Shown one piece after another: positions 1-8,704 of a DNA stretch of 64,000 bases (positions are counted from its first letter, which is position 1; every line of letters begins with the position of its first letter). The stretch covers positions 23,202-87,201 of the forward strand of contig CAZPWJ010000008.1 in the NCBI GenBank assembly GCA_964590195.1. Direction: 5' to 3'. Under the pieces are notes generated by a model. It saw nothing but the letters and a program-made list of their open reading frames with translations, searched no databases and was not told where the DNA came from. The DNA is from GCA-2731375 sp964590195 (GTDB lineage Bacteria; Pseudomonadota; Alphaproteobacteria; GCA-2731375). Position numbers and translations under genes: made by a program.

Positions 1-626
1 AGGGGAAAGATGTCCCAGAACGACCCACCCGCGAACAGCACGATCAACAACACCGCGAACAGGAAACCGGGTATGGCATAGCCGACGATAATGACGGTCG
101 AGGTCCAGACATCAAAACAGCTACCGTCGCGCACCGCCTTGGCAATTCCCAGCGGTATGCAGATAAGATAGGTCAGCAGGGTGGTCCAGATACCCAGCGA
201 GATGGAGACCGGCATCTTGTCCACCACCAAGCCAATGACCGGCTGGTCGCGGAAGAAACTCTCGCCGAAATCAAACTGAATGTAGTTCCAGACCAGCAGG
301 CCGAAACGTTCATGGGCTGGTTTGTCCAGGCCGAACTGCTTTTCCAGATCCTTGATCAGTTCCGGGTCCAACCCCTGGGCACCCCGGTATTTGGAGCTGA
401 TGGCGGCGTCGGCGCCCTGGCTGGCCATCTGTTGTTCGCGGTTGACCTCCGCCCCGCCGCCGCCCGAGACCCGCGACGTCGCCTCCACCGCCGTGCCGGT
501 CAATTGCGCGATGACCTGCTCCACCGGGCCGCCGGGCAGGAATTGCAATACGATGAAGTTCAACAGCATGATGCCGAACAACGTCGGGATCATCAGCAGC
601 AGGCGTCTGATGATATAGGCGATCAT
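1..626 (-). CDS. yejB: Peptide ABC transporter permease YejB (partial, C-terminus outside window)
   Basis: Translating the minus strand from the ATG at 626 gives an open frame running off the left edge (about 208 residues). It begins MIAYIIRRLLLMIPTLFGI, the typical first membrane helix of DppB/OppB/YejB permeases. A long polar periplasmic insert follows (roughly residues 40-110), which is characteristic of YejB. After it come the conserved 'QFDFGESFF' stretch and further membrane segments. The start lies four bases after the stop of the upstream binding-protein gene, so the three genes form one operon. YejABEF imports oligopeptides. YejE and YejF would be expected beyond the left edge. Family assignment is confident; substrate is not shown. 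Confidence 0.9.
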   Translation of the reverse strand, partial: MIAYIIRRLLLMIPTLFGIMLLNFIVLQFLPGGPVEQVIAQLTGTAVEATSRVSGGGGAEVNREQQMASQGADAAISSKYRGAQGLDPELIKDLEKQFGLDKPAHERFGLLVWNYIQFDFGESFFRDQPVIGLVVDKMPVSISLGIWTTLLTYLICIPLGIAKAVRDGSCFDVWTSTVIIVGYAIPGFLFAVLLIVLFAGGSFWDIFP

Positions 627-630
627 GCTC

Positions 631-2478
631 TTACTCGCGCCCCAGCTTGGCGGCTTTCGCCTTGTCCCACCACCAGGTGTCGAGCACGCCGCGGGCATAT
701 TTCGGTTTGATGGCCGGGCGTCCGAACAGGTCCCAATAGGCGACGGTGTGGGATGCCTTGAACCATTGCGGCACCAGATTGTGGCTCCACATGATGACCC
801 GGTCCAGGGCGTGGGTGGCATGGCGCAGCTCGTCGCGGTTGCCGGCCTTGATGATCTTCTCGATCAGATCATCCACCGCCGGGCTTTTCAGGCCGGTGTA
901 GTTGCGCCCGCCGGTCATGTCGGCGGTCTTGGAGCTCCACGCGCTACGCAGGCCCAGGCCCGGCGTCAGGGAGGATGAGTTGCGGAAGGTGGTGATGTCG
1001 AAATCAAATTCCTGGATGCGGCGTTGATACTGCGCTGGTTCCACCAGGCGAAAACGCGCGGTGATGCCCAGTTTCTCCAGATTGCGGATATAGGGCATGA
1101 CGATACGTTCGAACGCCTTGCCGTACGATAGGAACTCTATCTCGAAGGCCTTGCCGGCACCGTTGAGCAGCTTGCCGTTCGTTACCTTCCAGCCCGCAGC
1201 GCTCAACAGCTTTTTGGCCTGGCGTAGCTGGCCGCGGATATTGCCCGTACCCTTGGTCTTGGGCGCGCGGTAAACTTGGCCGAAGACCTCATTGGGCAGT
1301 TCCTTGCGCCAGGGTTCCAGCAGGGCCAGCTCCGCGCCCGTGGGCGCGCCGGCGGCCTCCATGTCGGAGTTTTGAAAAATACTGTAGGTGCGCCGGTACA
1401 GGCCATAGAACAGGTTCTTGTTGGTCCATTCGAAATCGAATACCAGGCCGATCGCCTGACGAACGCGGCGGTCGGCGAATTTAGCGCGGCGGGTGTTGAG
1501 GAAAAAGGCCTGGAAGCCCGACGGGTTATGATCGGGCAGGACTTCCTTGATCAAGCGGCCGTCTTTTACCGCTGGTACACCGTCATACTTCGTGGCCCAG
1601 TTGCGCGAGGTGAAGTCCTCGCGAAAATCGATCTTGCCTGCGAACAGGGATTGCAAGGCGATATCCCGGTCCCGGTAATAGTCCCAGGTGATGCGCCGGA
1701 AATTATTGCGGCCCCGATAGACGGCCAGGTCCTTGCCCCAATGATCGTCCACCAGCACATAGGTGATGGAACGGCCCGGATCGACCTTTTCCACCCGGTA
1801 GGGCCCGCTGCCCATGGGCGCTGTCATGGTGGTTTTGGTAAAATCATGATCCTGATACCAGGCCTTTGAAAGTACTGGCATGGCGGCCACGGTGGCGGGC
1901 AGATCGCGGGTCAGGACGCCTTTGGCGAAGTTGAAGCGAACCTTGCGCGGGCCCAGTATCTCCGTCCCGGTAATATCCTTGAACAGGACGCGGTAGACCG
2001 GATGGCCCTTGCTTTTGAGGATATCGAAGGAAAATGCCACATCCTCGGCGCTGATGGCTTTGCCATCGTGCCAGCGCGCCTCCTCCCGCAGGGTGAAGGT
2101 GATGGATTGGCGGTCATCGGGGATTTCCACGCCGCCGGCGATCAGGCCGTAGTAGGAATCTTCTTCGTCGCCCGAACCGGTCATCAGTGTTTCGAAAGTC
2201 AGCAGACGGCCATCGACGCCGAAGGGATTACTGCCCGCCGCCCAATGGCCCTTGAGAATGAAGGGGTTCAGGCTGTCGAAATTTCCGTTGTACCAAAGGC
2301 GCAGGCGTCCGGTTTTCGGCGCGTCCGGATTGACGTAGTCGAAGTGCCGGAAGTCAGGGCCGTACTTCAAGCTGCCCAGTACGGCAAAGCCATGGTTGGG
2401 CTCCGCCGCCGCGCCGACATTCCAGGCAAGGACCAAGAGCAACACCAGCCGGGCCAAGCTTTTGATGGGGCGAATCAT
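631..2478 (-). CDS. YejA-like extracellular solute-binding protein, family 5 (second copy)
   Basis: 615 residues with an N-terminal signal peptide (basic MIRPIKSLAR, then a Leu/Val-rich core ending in Ala-rich GAAAEP). It has family 5 binding-protein features: 'FRHFDYVNPDAPK' near the mature N-terminus and 'HDGKAISAEDVAFSFDILK' in the first lobe. Length fits YejA (about 600 residues). It would act in the periplasm, delivering oligopeptides to YejB/YejE. It is clearly paralogous to the gene just upstream (2497-4332), with the same motifs in the same order, and sits 18 bases after it. No strong Shine-Dalgarno is visible, so translation may depend on readthrough from upstream. Confidence 0.9.
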   Translation of the reverse strand: MIRPIKSLARLVLLLVLAWNVGAAAEPNHGFAVLGSLKYGPDFRHFDYVNPDAPKTGRLRLWYNGNFDSLNPFILKGHWAAGSNPFGVDGRLLTFETLMTGSGDEEDSYYGLIAGGVEIPDDRQSITFTLREEARWHDGKAISAEDVAFSFDILKSKGHPVYRVLFKDITGTEILGPRKVRFNFAKGVLTRDLPATVAAMPVLSKAWYQDHDFTKTTMTAPMGSGPYRVEKVDPGRSITYVLVDDHWGKDLAVYRGRNNFRRITWDYYRDRDIALQSLFAGKIDFREDFTSRNWATKYDGVPAVKDGRLIKEVLPDHNPSGFQAFFLNTRRAKFADRRVRQAIGLVFDFEWTNKNLFYGLYRRTYSIFQNSDMEAAGAPTGAELALLEPWRKELPNEVFGQVYRAPKTKGTGNIRGQLRQAKKLLSAAGWKVTNGKLLNGAGKAFEIEFLSYGKAFERIVMPYIRNLEKLGITARFRLVEPAQYQRRIQEFDFDITTFRNSSSLTPGLGLRSAWSSKTADMTGGRNYTGLKSPAVDDLIEKIIKAGNRDELRHATHALDRVIMWSHNLVPQWFKASHTVAYWDLFGRPAIKPKYARGVLDTWWWDKAKAAKLGRE

Positions 2479-2496
2479 GAGGCGAATGATAGCAGA

Positions 2497-4332
2497 TTAC
2501 TCGCCGCCCTTTAGGGCACTTTTCAACGCCTTGTCCCGGGCCGCATCCAGCCACCAGGTATCGGGAAAGCCCAGGCTGTATTTGGCCTGCACCCTTGGCC
2601 GGGAAAAGCGGTCCCAATAGGCGATGCGGTAGCTGTTGATATGCCAGTTGGGGATGACGAAATGGTTCCACAACAAAACCCGGTCCAGGGCCCGTGTGGC
2701 GGCGACCAGTTCGGCCCGGCTGTTGGCGAAGATGATATGGTCGATCAGCTTGTCGATGGCCGCATCCTTGATGCCGATATAGTTGCGGCTGCCAGGCCGG
2801 TCGGCGGCGGCGGAGCCCCAAAAGCCGCGCTGTTCGTTGCCTGGCGACAGCGACTGGCCCCAGCCGCCGACGATCACGTCATAGTCGAAGTCCCGCAGCC
2901 GGTTGACGTATTGCGAGGTGTCGACGACCCGCACCTTGACCGTGATGCCCAGGCGCTGCATGGCCTTTTGCATGGGCGCGACGATGCGTTGGAAACCCTG
3001 GTTGACCAGCAGGAATTCAATTTCCATGGTCTTGCCGGTTTTTCCATTGGTCAGCTTGCCGTCCTTGACCTTCCAGCCGGCGCTGTCCAGAAGGCGCTTG
3101 GCCTGGCGGAGGAGGCGCCGGGATTTGCCAGAACCGTCGGTATTTGGTGCGGCGTAGGCCTTGGTGAAGACTTCGTCGGGGATCTGGCCCTTCAAGGGTT
3201 CGAGAAACTTCAGCTCCGCTGGGCTGGGTAGGCCCTGGGCGGCCAGTTCCGAATTGGAAAAATAGCTTTGTGTTCGGGTGTATTGGCCAAAAAACAAATT
3301 CTTATTGGCCCATTCGAAATCAAAGGTCAGGGCTAACGCCTGGCGCACCCGGCGGTCCTGGTATTGGGGCCGGCGGATATTGAAGGCGAAGGACTGCATC
3401 CCCGTGGGGTTGCCGTTTTTCAGGGTCTCCTTGATCACCTGGCCTTTTTTCAGGGCTGGAAACTTGTACTGCGTGGCCCAAACCTTGGCCGTGTTCTCCT
3501 GGCGGAAATCAAAGGCCCTGGCCTTGAAGGCCTCCAGCGCCACGGTCGGGTCCCGGTAATATTCAAAGCGCAGGGTATCGAAATTGTAGCGGCCCTTGTT
3601 GACGGCCAGATCCTTGCCCCAATAATCCGCCACCCGCTCGTAGGTAATGCTGCGGCCCGGATCGACCTTGCCGACCCGATAGGGCCCGCTGCCTAAGGGT
3701 GGCTCCAGGGTGGTCGCCTCGAAATTCTTGTCCTGCCAGTAATGTTTCGGCAGCACCGGCAATTGGCCGACGATCAGAGGCAGTTCGCGGTTCTTGCGGC
3801 CCTTGAAAGTGAATTTGACCTTGTGCGGTGTCAGCGCCTCGGCCTTGTCCACGTTGGCATAATAAAACCGGTAAAATGGCGCGCCCTTTGATTTCAACAA
3901 TTCGAGGCTGAAGGCGACATCGTCGGCGGTGATGGGCTTGCCGTCATGCCAACGGGCCTGTGGGCGAAGATTGAAGGTGACCGAGGACAGATCGTCCGCC
4001 ACCGCGACGCTTTCTACCAGCAGGCCATATTCGGCGAAGGCCTCGTCGCGGGAGGATTCCAGCAAGGTGTCGTATATCAGGCTCAAGCCCGCCGCCGAAC
4101 TGCCCTTGATGGTGAAACTGTTCAGGGTGTCATAGGTGCCGCGTGCCTCCAGCCGCACCATGCCGCCTTTCGGGGCATCGGGATTGACGTATTCGAAATG
4201 CCTGAAGCCGGGTGGATATTTCAACTCGCCAAACATCGACATGCCGTGGCGGGCATGGCCGTCGGCCCCAGCTTCGGTAGCGGCGGGCAGGTTGCAGAAT
4301 AGCAATCCGACGATGATCAGAACGGCACGCAT
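2497..4332 (-). CDS. yejA: YejA-like extracellular solute-binding protein, family 5 (first copy)
   Basis: About 611 residues. The chosen ATG at 4332 (MRAVLIIVGLLF) is preceded by GGAG at an eight-base spacing and starts directly with a signal peptide. The open frame extends 10 codons further to a TTG at 4362, but that would put a polar stretch before the signal sequence. Motifs include 'GFRHFEYVNPDAPKGG' and 'HDGKPITADDVAFSLELLK', matching the YejA class of family 5 binding proteins. It is first in the leftward operon with the second binding protein and yejB. Two binding proteins feeding one permease suggest a broadened or divided peptide range, which is inference. Confidence 0.9.
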   Translation of the reverse strand: MRAVLIIVGLLFCNLPAATEAGADGHARHGMSMFGELKYPPGFRHFEYVNPDAPKGGMVRLEARGTYDTLNSFTIKGSSAAGLSLIYDTLLESSRDEAFAEYGLLVESVAVADDLSSVTFNLRPQARWHDGKPITADDVAFSLELLKSKGAPFYRFYYANVDKAEALTPHKVKFTFKGRKNRELPLIVGQLPVLPKHYWQDKNFEATTLEPPLGSGPYRVGKVDPGRSITYERVADYWGKDLAVNKGRYNFDTLRFEYYRDPTVALEAFKARAFDFRQENTAKVWATQYKFPALKKGQVIKETLKNGNPTGMQSFAFNIRRPQYQDRRVRQALALTFDFEWANKNLFFGQYTRTQSYFSNSELAAQGLPSPAELKFLEPLKGQIPDEVFTKAYAAPNTDGSGKSRRLLRQAKRLLDSAGWKVKDGKLTNGKTGKTMEIEFLLVNQGFQRIVAPMQKAMQRLGITVKVRVVDTSQYVNRLRDFDYDVIVGGWGQSLSPGNEQRGFWGSAAADRPGSRNYIGIKDAAIDKLIDHIIFANSRAELVAATRALDRVLLWNHFVIPNWHINSYRIAYWDRFSRPRVQAKYSLGFPDTWWLDAARDKALKSALKGGE

Positions 4333-4443
4333 GGCCCCATCTCCAGGCGGTTTCGACGACAATCAGAACGATGGCCGTAGAATGCGGCAAATTCAAGGCT
4401 CTAGACGGCGGCAGACCTCAGTTTTTCGTGCGCGAGATACGTT

Positions 4444-5241
4444 TTAGCCCCGTAACACCGCCAAGGCCTGGGCGTGCAGCGTGGGGTTGGCGGCGGCAAT
4501 GGCGGTTTCGATGTCCACCTGTCCGTCAAAGCGCAGGGGAGCACCCTGCCAATCGGTCACCACGCCGCCAGCATTTTCGATCAGCGGCACGTGGGAGGCC
4601 ATGTCCCATTCGTTCAAATTTGTCTCGGTGACGATATCCACGAAACCCATAGCCAGCATGGCGAAGGCGTAACAATCCGTACCCTGGCGGGTCAGTTTCG
4701 CGGCGGCGGACAGGCGCTGCATGGCGGCCGCCTGATCGGATGAATACAGGCTCAGGTCGGTGGTGAACAGGTTGGCGTCCGCCAGGTCTTCCCGGCTGCT
4801 GGTCTTGATCGCCGTACCGTTGAATGTGGCGCTGCCATCCATGGCGCCGATCCAGCGTTCGCCGCTGATTGGTTGATCAACCACGCCCAACACCGGTTTG
4901 CCGTTACGGGCCAGGGCGATCAGCGTGCCAAACAGCGGAATGCCGGTGATGAACAGCTTGGTGCCATCAATGGGGTCGAGGATCCAGTGCCATTCACCAC
5001 TGCCGGGCTTGAAGGGGAATTCCTCGCCCCGGATGCCGTGCTCGGGACATTCCGCCTCGATGATGGCGCGCATGGCCCGTTCGGCCTCGCGGTCGGCGAT
5101 GGTGACCGGGCTTTCATCCGCCTTGGTATCGATATCAATGTCGGCCCGGAAATAGGGCCGGATAACCCTGCCGGCGGCATCCGCCAGCCGCCCGGCCAAT
5201 GCCAGATAACGCCCAGCCTCATTCATAGCTGCCTCGTCCAT
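4444..5241 (-). CDS. hisN: Inositol-monophosphatase-family phosphatase, probably histidinol-phosphatase HisN
   Basis: About 265 residues of the Mg-dependent IMPase fold. It has the metal-binding 'GEEF' segment, the signature 'WILDPIDGTKLFITG' and the C-terminal 'NEWDMASHVPLIENAGG' block. The 'DPIDGTK.FI.G.PLFGTLIAL' arrangement is typical of the HisN branch, which removes phosphate from L-histidinol phosphate in histidine synthesis, rather than of SuhB. Three starts are possible because a 15-bp unit is duplicated at the 5' end: GTG 5256, ATG 5241 and ATG 5226. Each ATG is preceded by GAGG supplied by the repeat. ATG 5241 is used here; 5226 is equally plausible. No other histidine genes are nearby, so the substrate is inferred. 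Confidence 0.8.
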   Translation of the reverse strand: MDEAAMNEAGRYLALAGRLADAAGRVIRPYFRADIDIDTKADESPVTIADREAERAMRAIIEAECPEHGIRGEEFPFKPGSGEWHWILDPIDGTKLFITGIPLFGTLIALARNGKPVLGVVDQPISGERWIGAMDGSATFNGTAIKTSSREDLADANLFTTDLSLYSSDQAAAMQRLSAAAKLTRQGTDCYAFAMLAMGFVDIVTETNLNEWDMASHVPLIENAGGVVTDWQGAPLRFDGQVDIETAIAAANPTLHAQALAVLRG

Positions 5242-5256
5242 GGCTGCCTCGTCCAC
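5215..5256 (-). repeat. 15-bp tandem repeat spanning the start of the HisN-like gene
   Basis: Read on the minus strand, the unit encoding (V/M)-D-E-A-A occurs twice in full (5256-5242 and 5241-5227), followed by a degenerate third copy (M-N-E-A, 5226-5215). Each unit contains GAGG a few bases before the next ATG, so the repeat multiplies ribosome binding site and start codon together. Confidence 0.75.
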
Positions 5257-5273
5257 GGCTGCGGGCGGCCGTA

Positions 5274-5822
5274 TTACTCAGCCGGCAGGGCCGGGGGCGA
5301 ATCGTGGGCCTGCCTCATGAAGACGATCAGATTGGCCCGGTCGGTCTCCTTCTTGATGCCTTTGAAGGCCATTTTGGTGCCGGGCATGAAGCCCTTGGGA
5401 TTGGCCAGGAAGGCGTCCAGGTCTGCGTAGGTCCACTCACCCCCATTGTCCTTCATGGCGGTGGAATATTTGAAGTTGGTGCCGGCAGCTATGCCCCGGC
5501 CAACCACGCCGTAAAGCATGGGGCCAATCTTGTGCTTGCCGCCCTTGTCGAAGCTGTGACAGGCCTTGCACTTTTTGGCCGCCTTGGCGCCCTTGTCGAC
5601 ATCGGCCGCCGCCAGCAGCGCCGCCAGGCTGGAGCCGGCGTCCTCATCCTTTGCTTCTTCTTTCGCCTCTTCCTGTTCTTCTTCCTCATCGCCGATGGCG
5701 ATCGCGGCCTTGGCGGGAATGGTCGGATTTACCAGGGCGTCGCCAATAATGTTGACGACCATGAGCAATAGCGCCGAGCCCAGAATGGCACCTAAAAACT
5801 TGTTGAATTCATACATATTCAT
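5274..5822 (-). CDS. Membrane-anchored class I cytochrome c (CycM/c-552 type)
   Basis: About 182 residues from the ATG at 5822. The open frame runs upstream to 5999, but that extension would overlap kdsB and put polar sequence before the anchor. The N-terminus (MNMYEFNKFLGAILGSALLL) is an uncleaved membrane anchor. A very acidic Glu/Asp-rich linker follows (about residues 45-65), then a cytochrome c domain with heme site CKACH and a likely axial Met in 'PGTKMAF'. This matches membrane-bound cytochromes carrying electrons from the bc1 complex to terminal oxidases at the periplasmic face. It is divergent from kdsB, an arrangement common in alphaproteobacteria. Confidence 0.88.
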   Translation of the reverse strand: MNMYEFNKFLGAILGSALLLMVVNIIGDALVNPTIPAKAAIAIGDEEEEQEEAKEEAKDEDAGSSLAALLAAADVDKGAKAAKKCKACHSFDKGGKHKIGPMLYGVVGRGIAAGTNFKYSTAMKDNGGEWTYADLDAFLANPKGFMPGTKMAFKGIKKETDRANLIVFMRQAHDSPPALPAE

Positions 5823-5955
5823 GGCGGCAACCCCAATTAAGCACATAGAAAAGTAATGGGAAAATTTTTGAACTGCTTCCCCGGAAGGACGGCTCACCGT
5901 ATAACATCGCCGCAGAGGATTGGCTAGACCGGCAACATAATCGGAACTTGAAATC

Positions 5956-6702
5956 GTGACTTCGAAACAACAGGCACTTGTGGTGATCCCGGCGCGCATG
6001 GCCTCGGTGCGGCTACCCGATAAGCCATTGGCGGATATTCATGGCGAGGCCATGATCGTGCATGTCTGGCGACGCGCGGTCGAGGCTTCCATCGGCCCGG
6101 TGGTAGTGGCCTGTGCCGAGGCGGAAATCGCCGATGCCATCAAGGCCGCCGGCGGCGAAGCGGTGCTGACCGATCCCGATCATCCCTCGGGCTCCGACCG
6201 CGTCTGGGAGGCCGTGCAAAGCTTTGACCCCGGCGCTGCTTATGATGTGATCATCAACCTGCAGGGCGATCTGCCGACCATGGAGTCGGCCCAGATCCGC
6301 CTGTGCCTGGAGCTGTTGGCGGATAAAGCGGTGGATATATCCACCCTGGCCGCCGAGATCGTCGAGGACTACGAGCGCCGGGAAGCCAGCGTGGTGAAGG
6401 CGGTGATCTCCATGCCGCCGGGCGCGCGGCAGGGGCGGGGGCTTTATTTCACTCGTGTGCCGGCACCTTCCGGCGAAGGGCCGCTGTACCATCACATCGG
6501 CATCTACGGCTATCGCCGCGCCGCCCTGGCGCGTTTTATCGACTTGCCGCCGGGCCATTTGGAGCAGCGGGAGCGCCTGGAGCAGCTGCGCGCCCTGGAG
6601 GATGGCATGCGTATCGAAGTCGGCCTCGTTGACAGGGTCCCCTTCGGTGTCGATACTCCCGCCGACCTGGACCGGGCGCGGCTTGCCCTGGCGCCGAAAT
6701 AG
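5956..6702 (+). CDS. kdsB: 3-deoxy-manno-octulosonate cytidylyltransferase
   Basis: 248 residues, the usual KdsB length, starting at GTG 5956 with a weak GGAA upstream. It opens with 'VVIPARMASVRLPDKPLADI', the nucleotide-binding start of the CMP-Kdo synthetase family. It continues with 'SGSDRVWEA', 'INLQGDLP' and a late 'YHHIGIYGYRRAAL'. It couples CTP to Kdo in the cytoplasm to give CMP-Kdo for lipopolysaccharide inner core, so the cell is expected to make LPS. It is first in a rightward run with pheA (33 bases downstream). Confidence 0.95.
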   Translation: MTSKQQALVVIPARMASVRLPDKPLADIHGEAMIVHVWRRAVEASIGPVVVACAEAEIADAIKAAGGEAVLTDPDHPSGSDRVWEAVQSFDPGAAYDVIINLQGDLPTMESAQIRLCLELLADKAVDISTLAAEIVEDYERREASVVKAVISMPPGARQGRGLYFTRVPAPSGEGPLYHHIGIYGYRRAALARFIDLPPGHLEQRERLEQLRALEDGMRIEVGLVDRVPFGVDTPADLDRARLALAPK

Positions 6703-6735
6703 TTAGTTCAATCAACGGATTAGGAATGGGCCACC

Positions 6736-7644
6736 ATGGCTGAAGAGAGCAAGCAGGATAAGGACGGCGACCCGCGCATGAACGTGGCCTTCCAGGGCCA
6801 GTTCGGCGCCTATTCCCACCTTGCCTGCAAGGAAGGCCTGCCCGGCTACAATCCCTTGCCTTGCCGCACTTTCGAGGACGCCTTCGCCGCCGTGAACGAG
6901 GGCCGGGCCGGGCGCGCCATGATCCCGATCGAGAATTCCCTGGCGGGCCGGGTGGCCGATATTCATCATCTGATCCCCACTTCTGATCAATATATTATCG
7001 GCGAGCATTTCCAGGCCGTGAACCACCAGTTGATGGCGCCCCATGGCGCCACGCTGGCGGATATTCGCGAGGTGCACAGCCATATCCATGCCCTGCCGCA
7101 ATGCCGCAAGCTGATCAAGGAACTGGGCATCGACCCGATCGTGCATGCCGATACCGCCGGTGCCTGCGAGATGGTGGCCGAAAAGGGCGACAAGACCTTA
7201 GCGGCCATCGGCTCTCCCTTGGCGGCTGAGATTTACGATCTGAATATCCTGCGCGAAAACGTGCAGGACATGGGCAACAACGTCACCCGCTTTATCATTC
7301 TGGCGCGTGAGCGGATCACGCCGCATCCGAAAGACGGCCCCGCCATGACCACCGTGGTGTTTCAGGTCCGCAGTGTGCCGGCCTCGCTCTACAAGACCCT
7401 GGGCGGTTTCGCCACGGCGAATATCAATATCACCAAGCTGGAAAGCTATATCGAGCCGGGCAGCTTCGAACAGGCGCAGTTCTATGCGGATTTCGAGGGC
7501 CACCCGGAAGACCAGCGCGTCGCCTGGGCCCTGGAGGAGGCGCAGTTCTTTTGCACCCGCCTGCAAATCCTGGGCACCTATCCGCGCAACCCCTTCCGCC
7601 ATGACAAGCGCGAAAGTTACGAAGCGCCGCATGTGAAGGGCTAG
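6736..7644 (+). CDS. pheA: Prephenate dehydratase
   Basis: 302 residues. The first ~180 form the prephenate dehydratase domain, beginning 'MNVAFQGQFGAYSHLA' after a 14-residue lead and carrying the signature 'GNNVTRFIIL' with the catalytic TRF triplet. A C-terminal ACT domain follows, with an 'ESYIEPG' segment where phenylalanine-binding ESRP motifs lie. It converts prephenate to phenylpyruvate and is probably feedback-inhibited by phenylalanine. There is no fused chorismate mutase. A second possible start is ATG 6778. It sits between kdsB and a proline-racemase-family gene on the same strand. Confidence 0.95.
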   Translation: MAEESKQDKDGDPRMNVAFQGQFGAYSHLACKEGLPGYNPLPCRTFEDAFAAVNEGRAGRAMIPIENSLAGRVADIHHLIPTSDQYIIGEHFQAVNHQLMAPHGATLADIREVHSHIHALPQCRKLIKELGIDPIVHADTAGACEMVAEKGDKTLAAIGSPLAAEIYDLNILRENVQDMGNNVTRFIILARERITPHPKDGPAMTTVVFQVRSVPASLYKTLGGFATANINITKLESYIEPGSFEQAQFYADFEGHPEDQRVAWALEEAQFFCTRLQILGTYPRNPFRHDKRESYEAPHVKG

Positions 7645-7649
7645 CGTCA

Positions 7650-8690
7650 GTGCGGACCGCGCGTACCATCACGGTGATCGGCTGCCATGCCGAGGGCGAA
7701 GTGGGCCGGGTCATCACCGGCGGCGTGTTGCCGCCGCCCGGCGAAACCCTGTTCGAACAGCGCGAGTATCTGCGCACCCAGGATGATGGTCTGCGCAAGT
7801 TTCTGCTTTACGAACCGCGGGGCGGCGCCTTTGTTCATAGCAACCTGGTTGTGCCGGCCAAGACGCCGGGCGCCGATGCCGGATTCATCATTATGGAGCC
7901 GACGGACTATCCGCCCATGTCTGGTTCCAACACAATCTGCGTCGCCACGGTGCTGTTGGAAACCGGCATGGTCGCCATGCAAGAGCCCGAGACGGTGCTG
8001 CGGCTGGACACTCCCGGTGGCCTGGTCGAAGTGGTGGCGCAATGCAAAGACGGCCGTTGCCAGAACGTGCGCTTTCGCAACGTGCCCTGCTATGTGGCGA
8101 AACTGGACGCGGTGGTGGAGGTTCCCGGCCTGGGGAGCATCACCTGCGATATCGCCTATGGCGGCGCCTACTTTGCCATTGTCGATGCGCCTTCCTTGGG
8201 CTTTGCCATCGTTCCGGACGAGGCGCGGGAACTGGTCGAGATGGGGGAGCGGATCAAGGCCGCGGCGGTGGAACAGCACCCGGTGGTCCATCCGGAAAAC
8301 CCCGGCATCCATACCATCACCTTCACGCAGTTCGCAGCACCCCTGGACAAGGATGACGCGGGCCGTACGGTGGGCCGCAATACGGTGGTGATCTCCCCCG
8401 GCAAACTGGACCGCTCCCCCTGCGGCACCGGCAGTTCGGCGCGTCTGGCGGTGTTGCATGCGCGCGGGCAAATCGGCCTGGAGGAGACTTTGGTTAGCCA
8501 ATCCGTGTTGGGGACGGAGTTCCATTGCAGCGTCGCCGATACAGGCCAAATCGGTGGCCAGCCGGCCATCACGCCTTCCATTCAGGGCCGGGCCTGGATC
8601 AGTGGCAGCCATCAATACAGCCTGGATCCGGACGATCCGTTTCCGGAAGGCTACACCCTGTCGGACACCTGGTATCGGGCCCTCGACTAG
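7650..8690 (+). CDS. Proline racemase family enzyme (Ser/Cys type; hydroxyproline epimerase or dehydratase likely)
   Basis: 346 residues from GTG 7650, five bases after pheA. The fold is marked by two active-site motifs. The first, 'PPMSGSNTICV', has Ser91 where true proline racemases carry Cys (MCGH). The second, 'DRSPCGTGSSARL', keeps Cys258. Replacement of the first Cys by Ser or Thr is known in members acting on hydroxyprolines, as epimerases or trans-3-hydroxy-L-proline dehydratases, so plain proline racemase activity is unlikely. Substrate is not decided. The EamA transporter 14 bases downstream could serve the same pathway. Confidence 0.85.
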   Translation: MRTARTITVIGCHAEGEVGRVITGGVLPPPGETLFEQREYLRTQDDGLRKFLLYEPRGGAFVHSNLVVPAKTPGADAGFIIMEPTDYPPMSGSNTICVATVLLETGMVAMQEPETVLRLDTPGGLVEVVAQCKDGRCQNVRFRNVPCYVAKLDAVVEVPGLGSITCDIAYGGAYFAIVDAPSLGFAIVPDEARELVEMGERIKAAAVEQHPVVHPENPGIHTITFTQFAAPLDKDDAGRTVGRNTVVISPGKLDRSPCGTGSSARLAVLHARGQIGLEETLVSQSVLGTEFHCSVADTGQIGGQPAITPSIQGRAWISGSHQYSLDPDDPFPEGYTLSDTWYRALD

Positions 8691-8704
8691 GGAAAATCTG
8701 AAAC

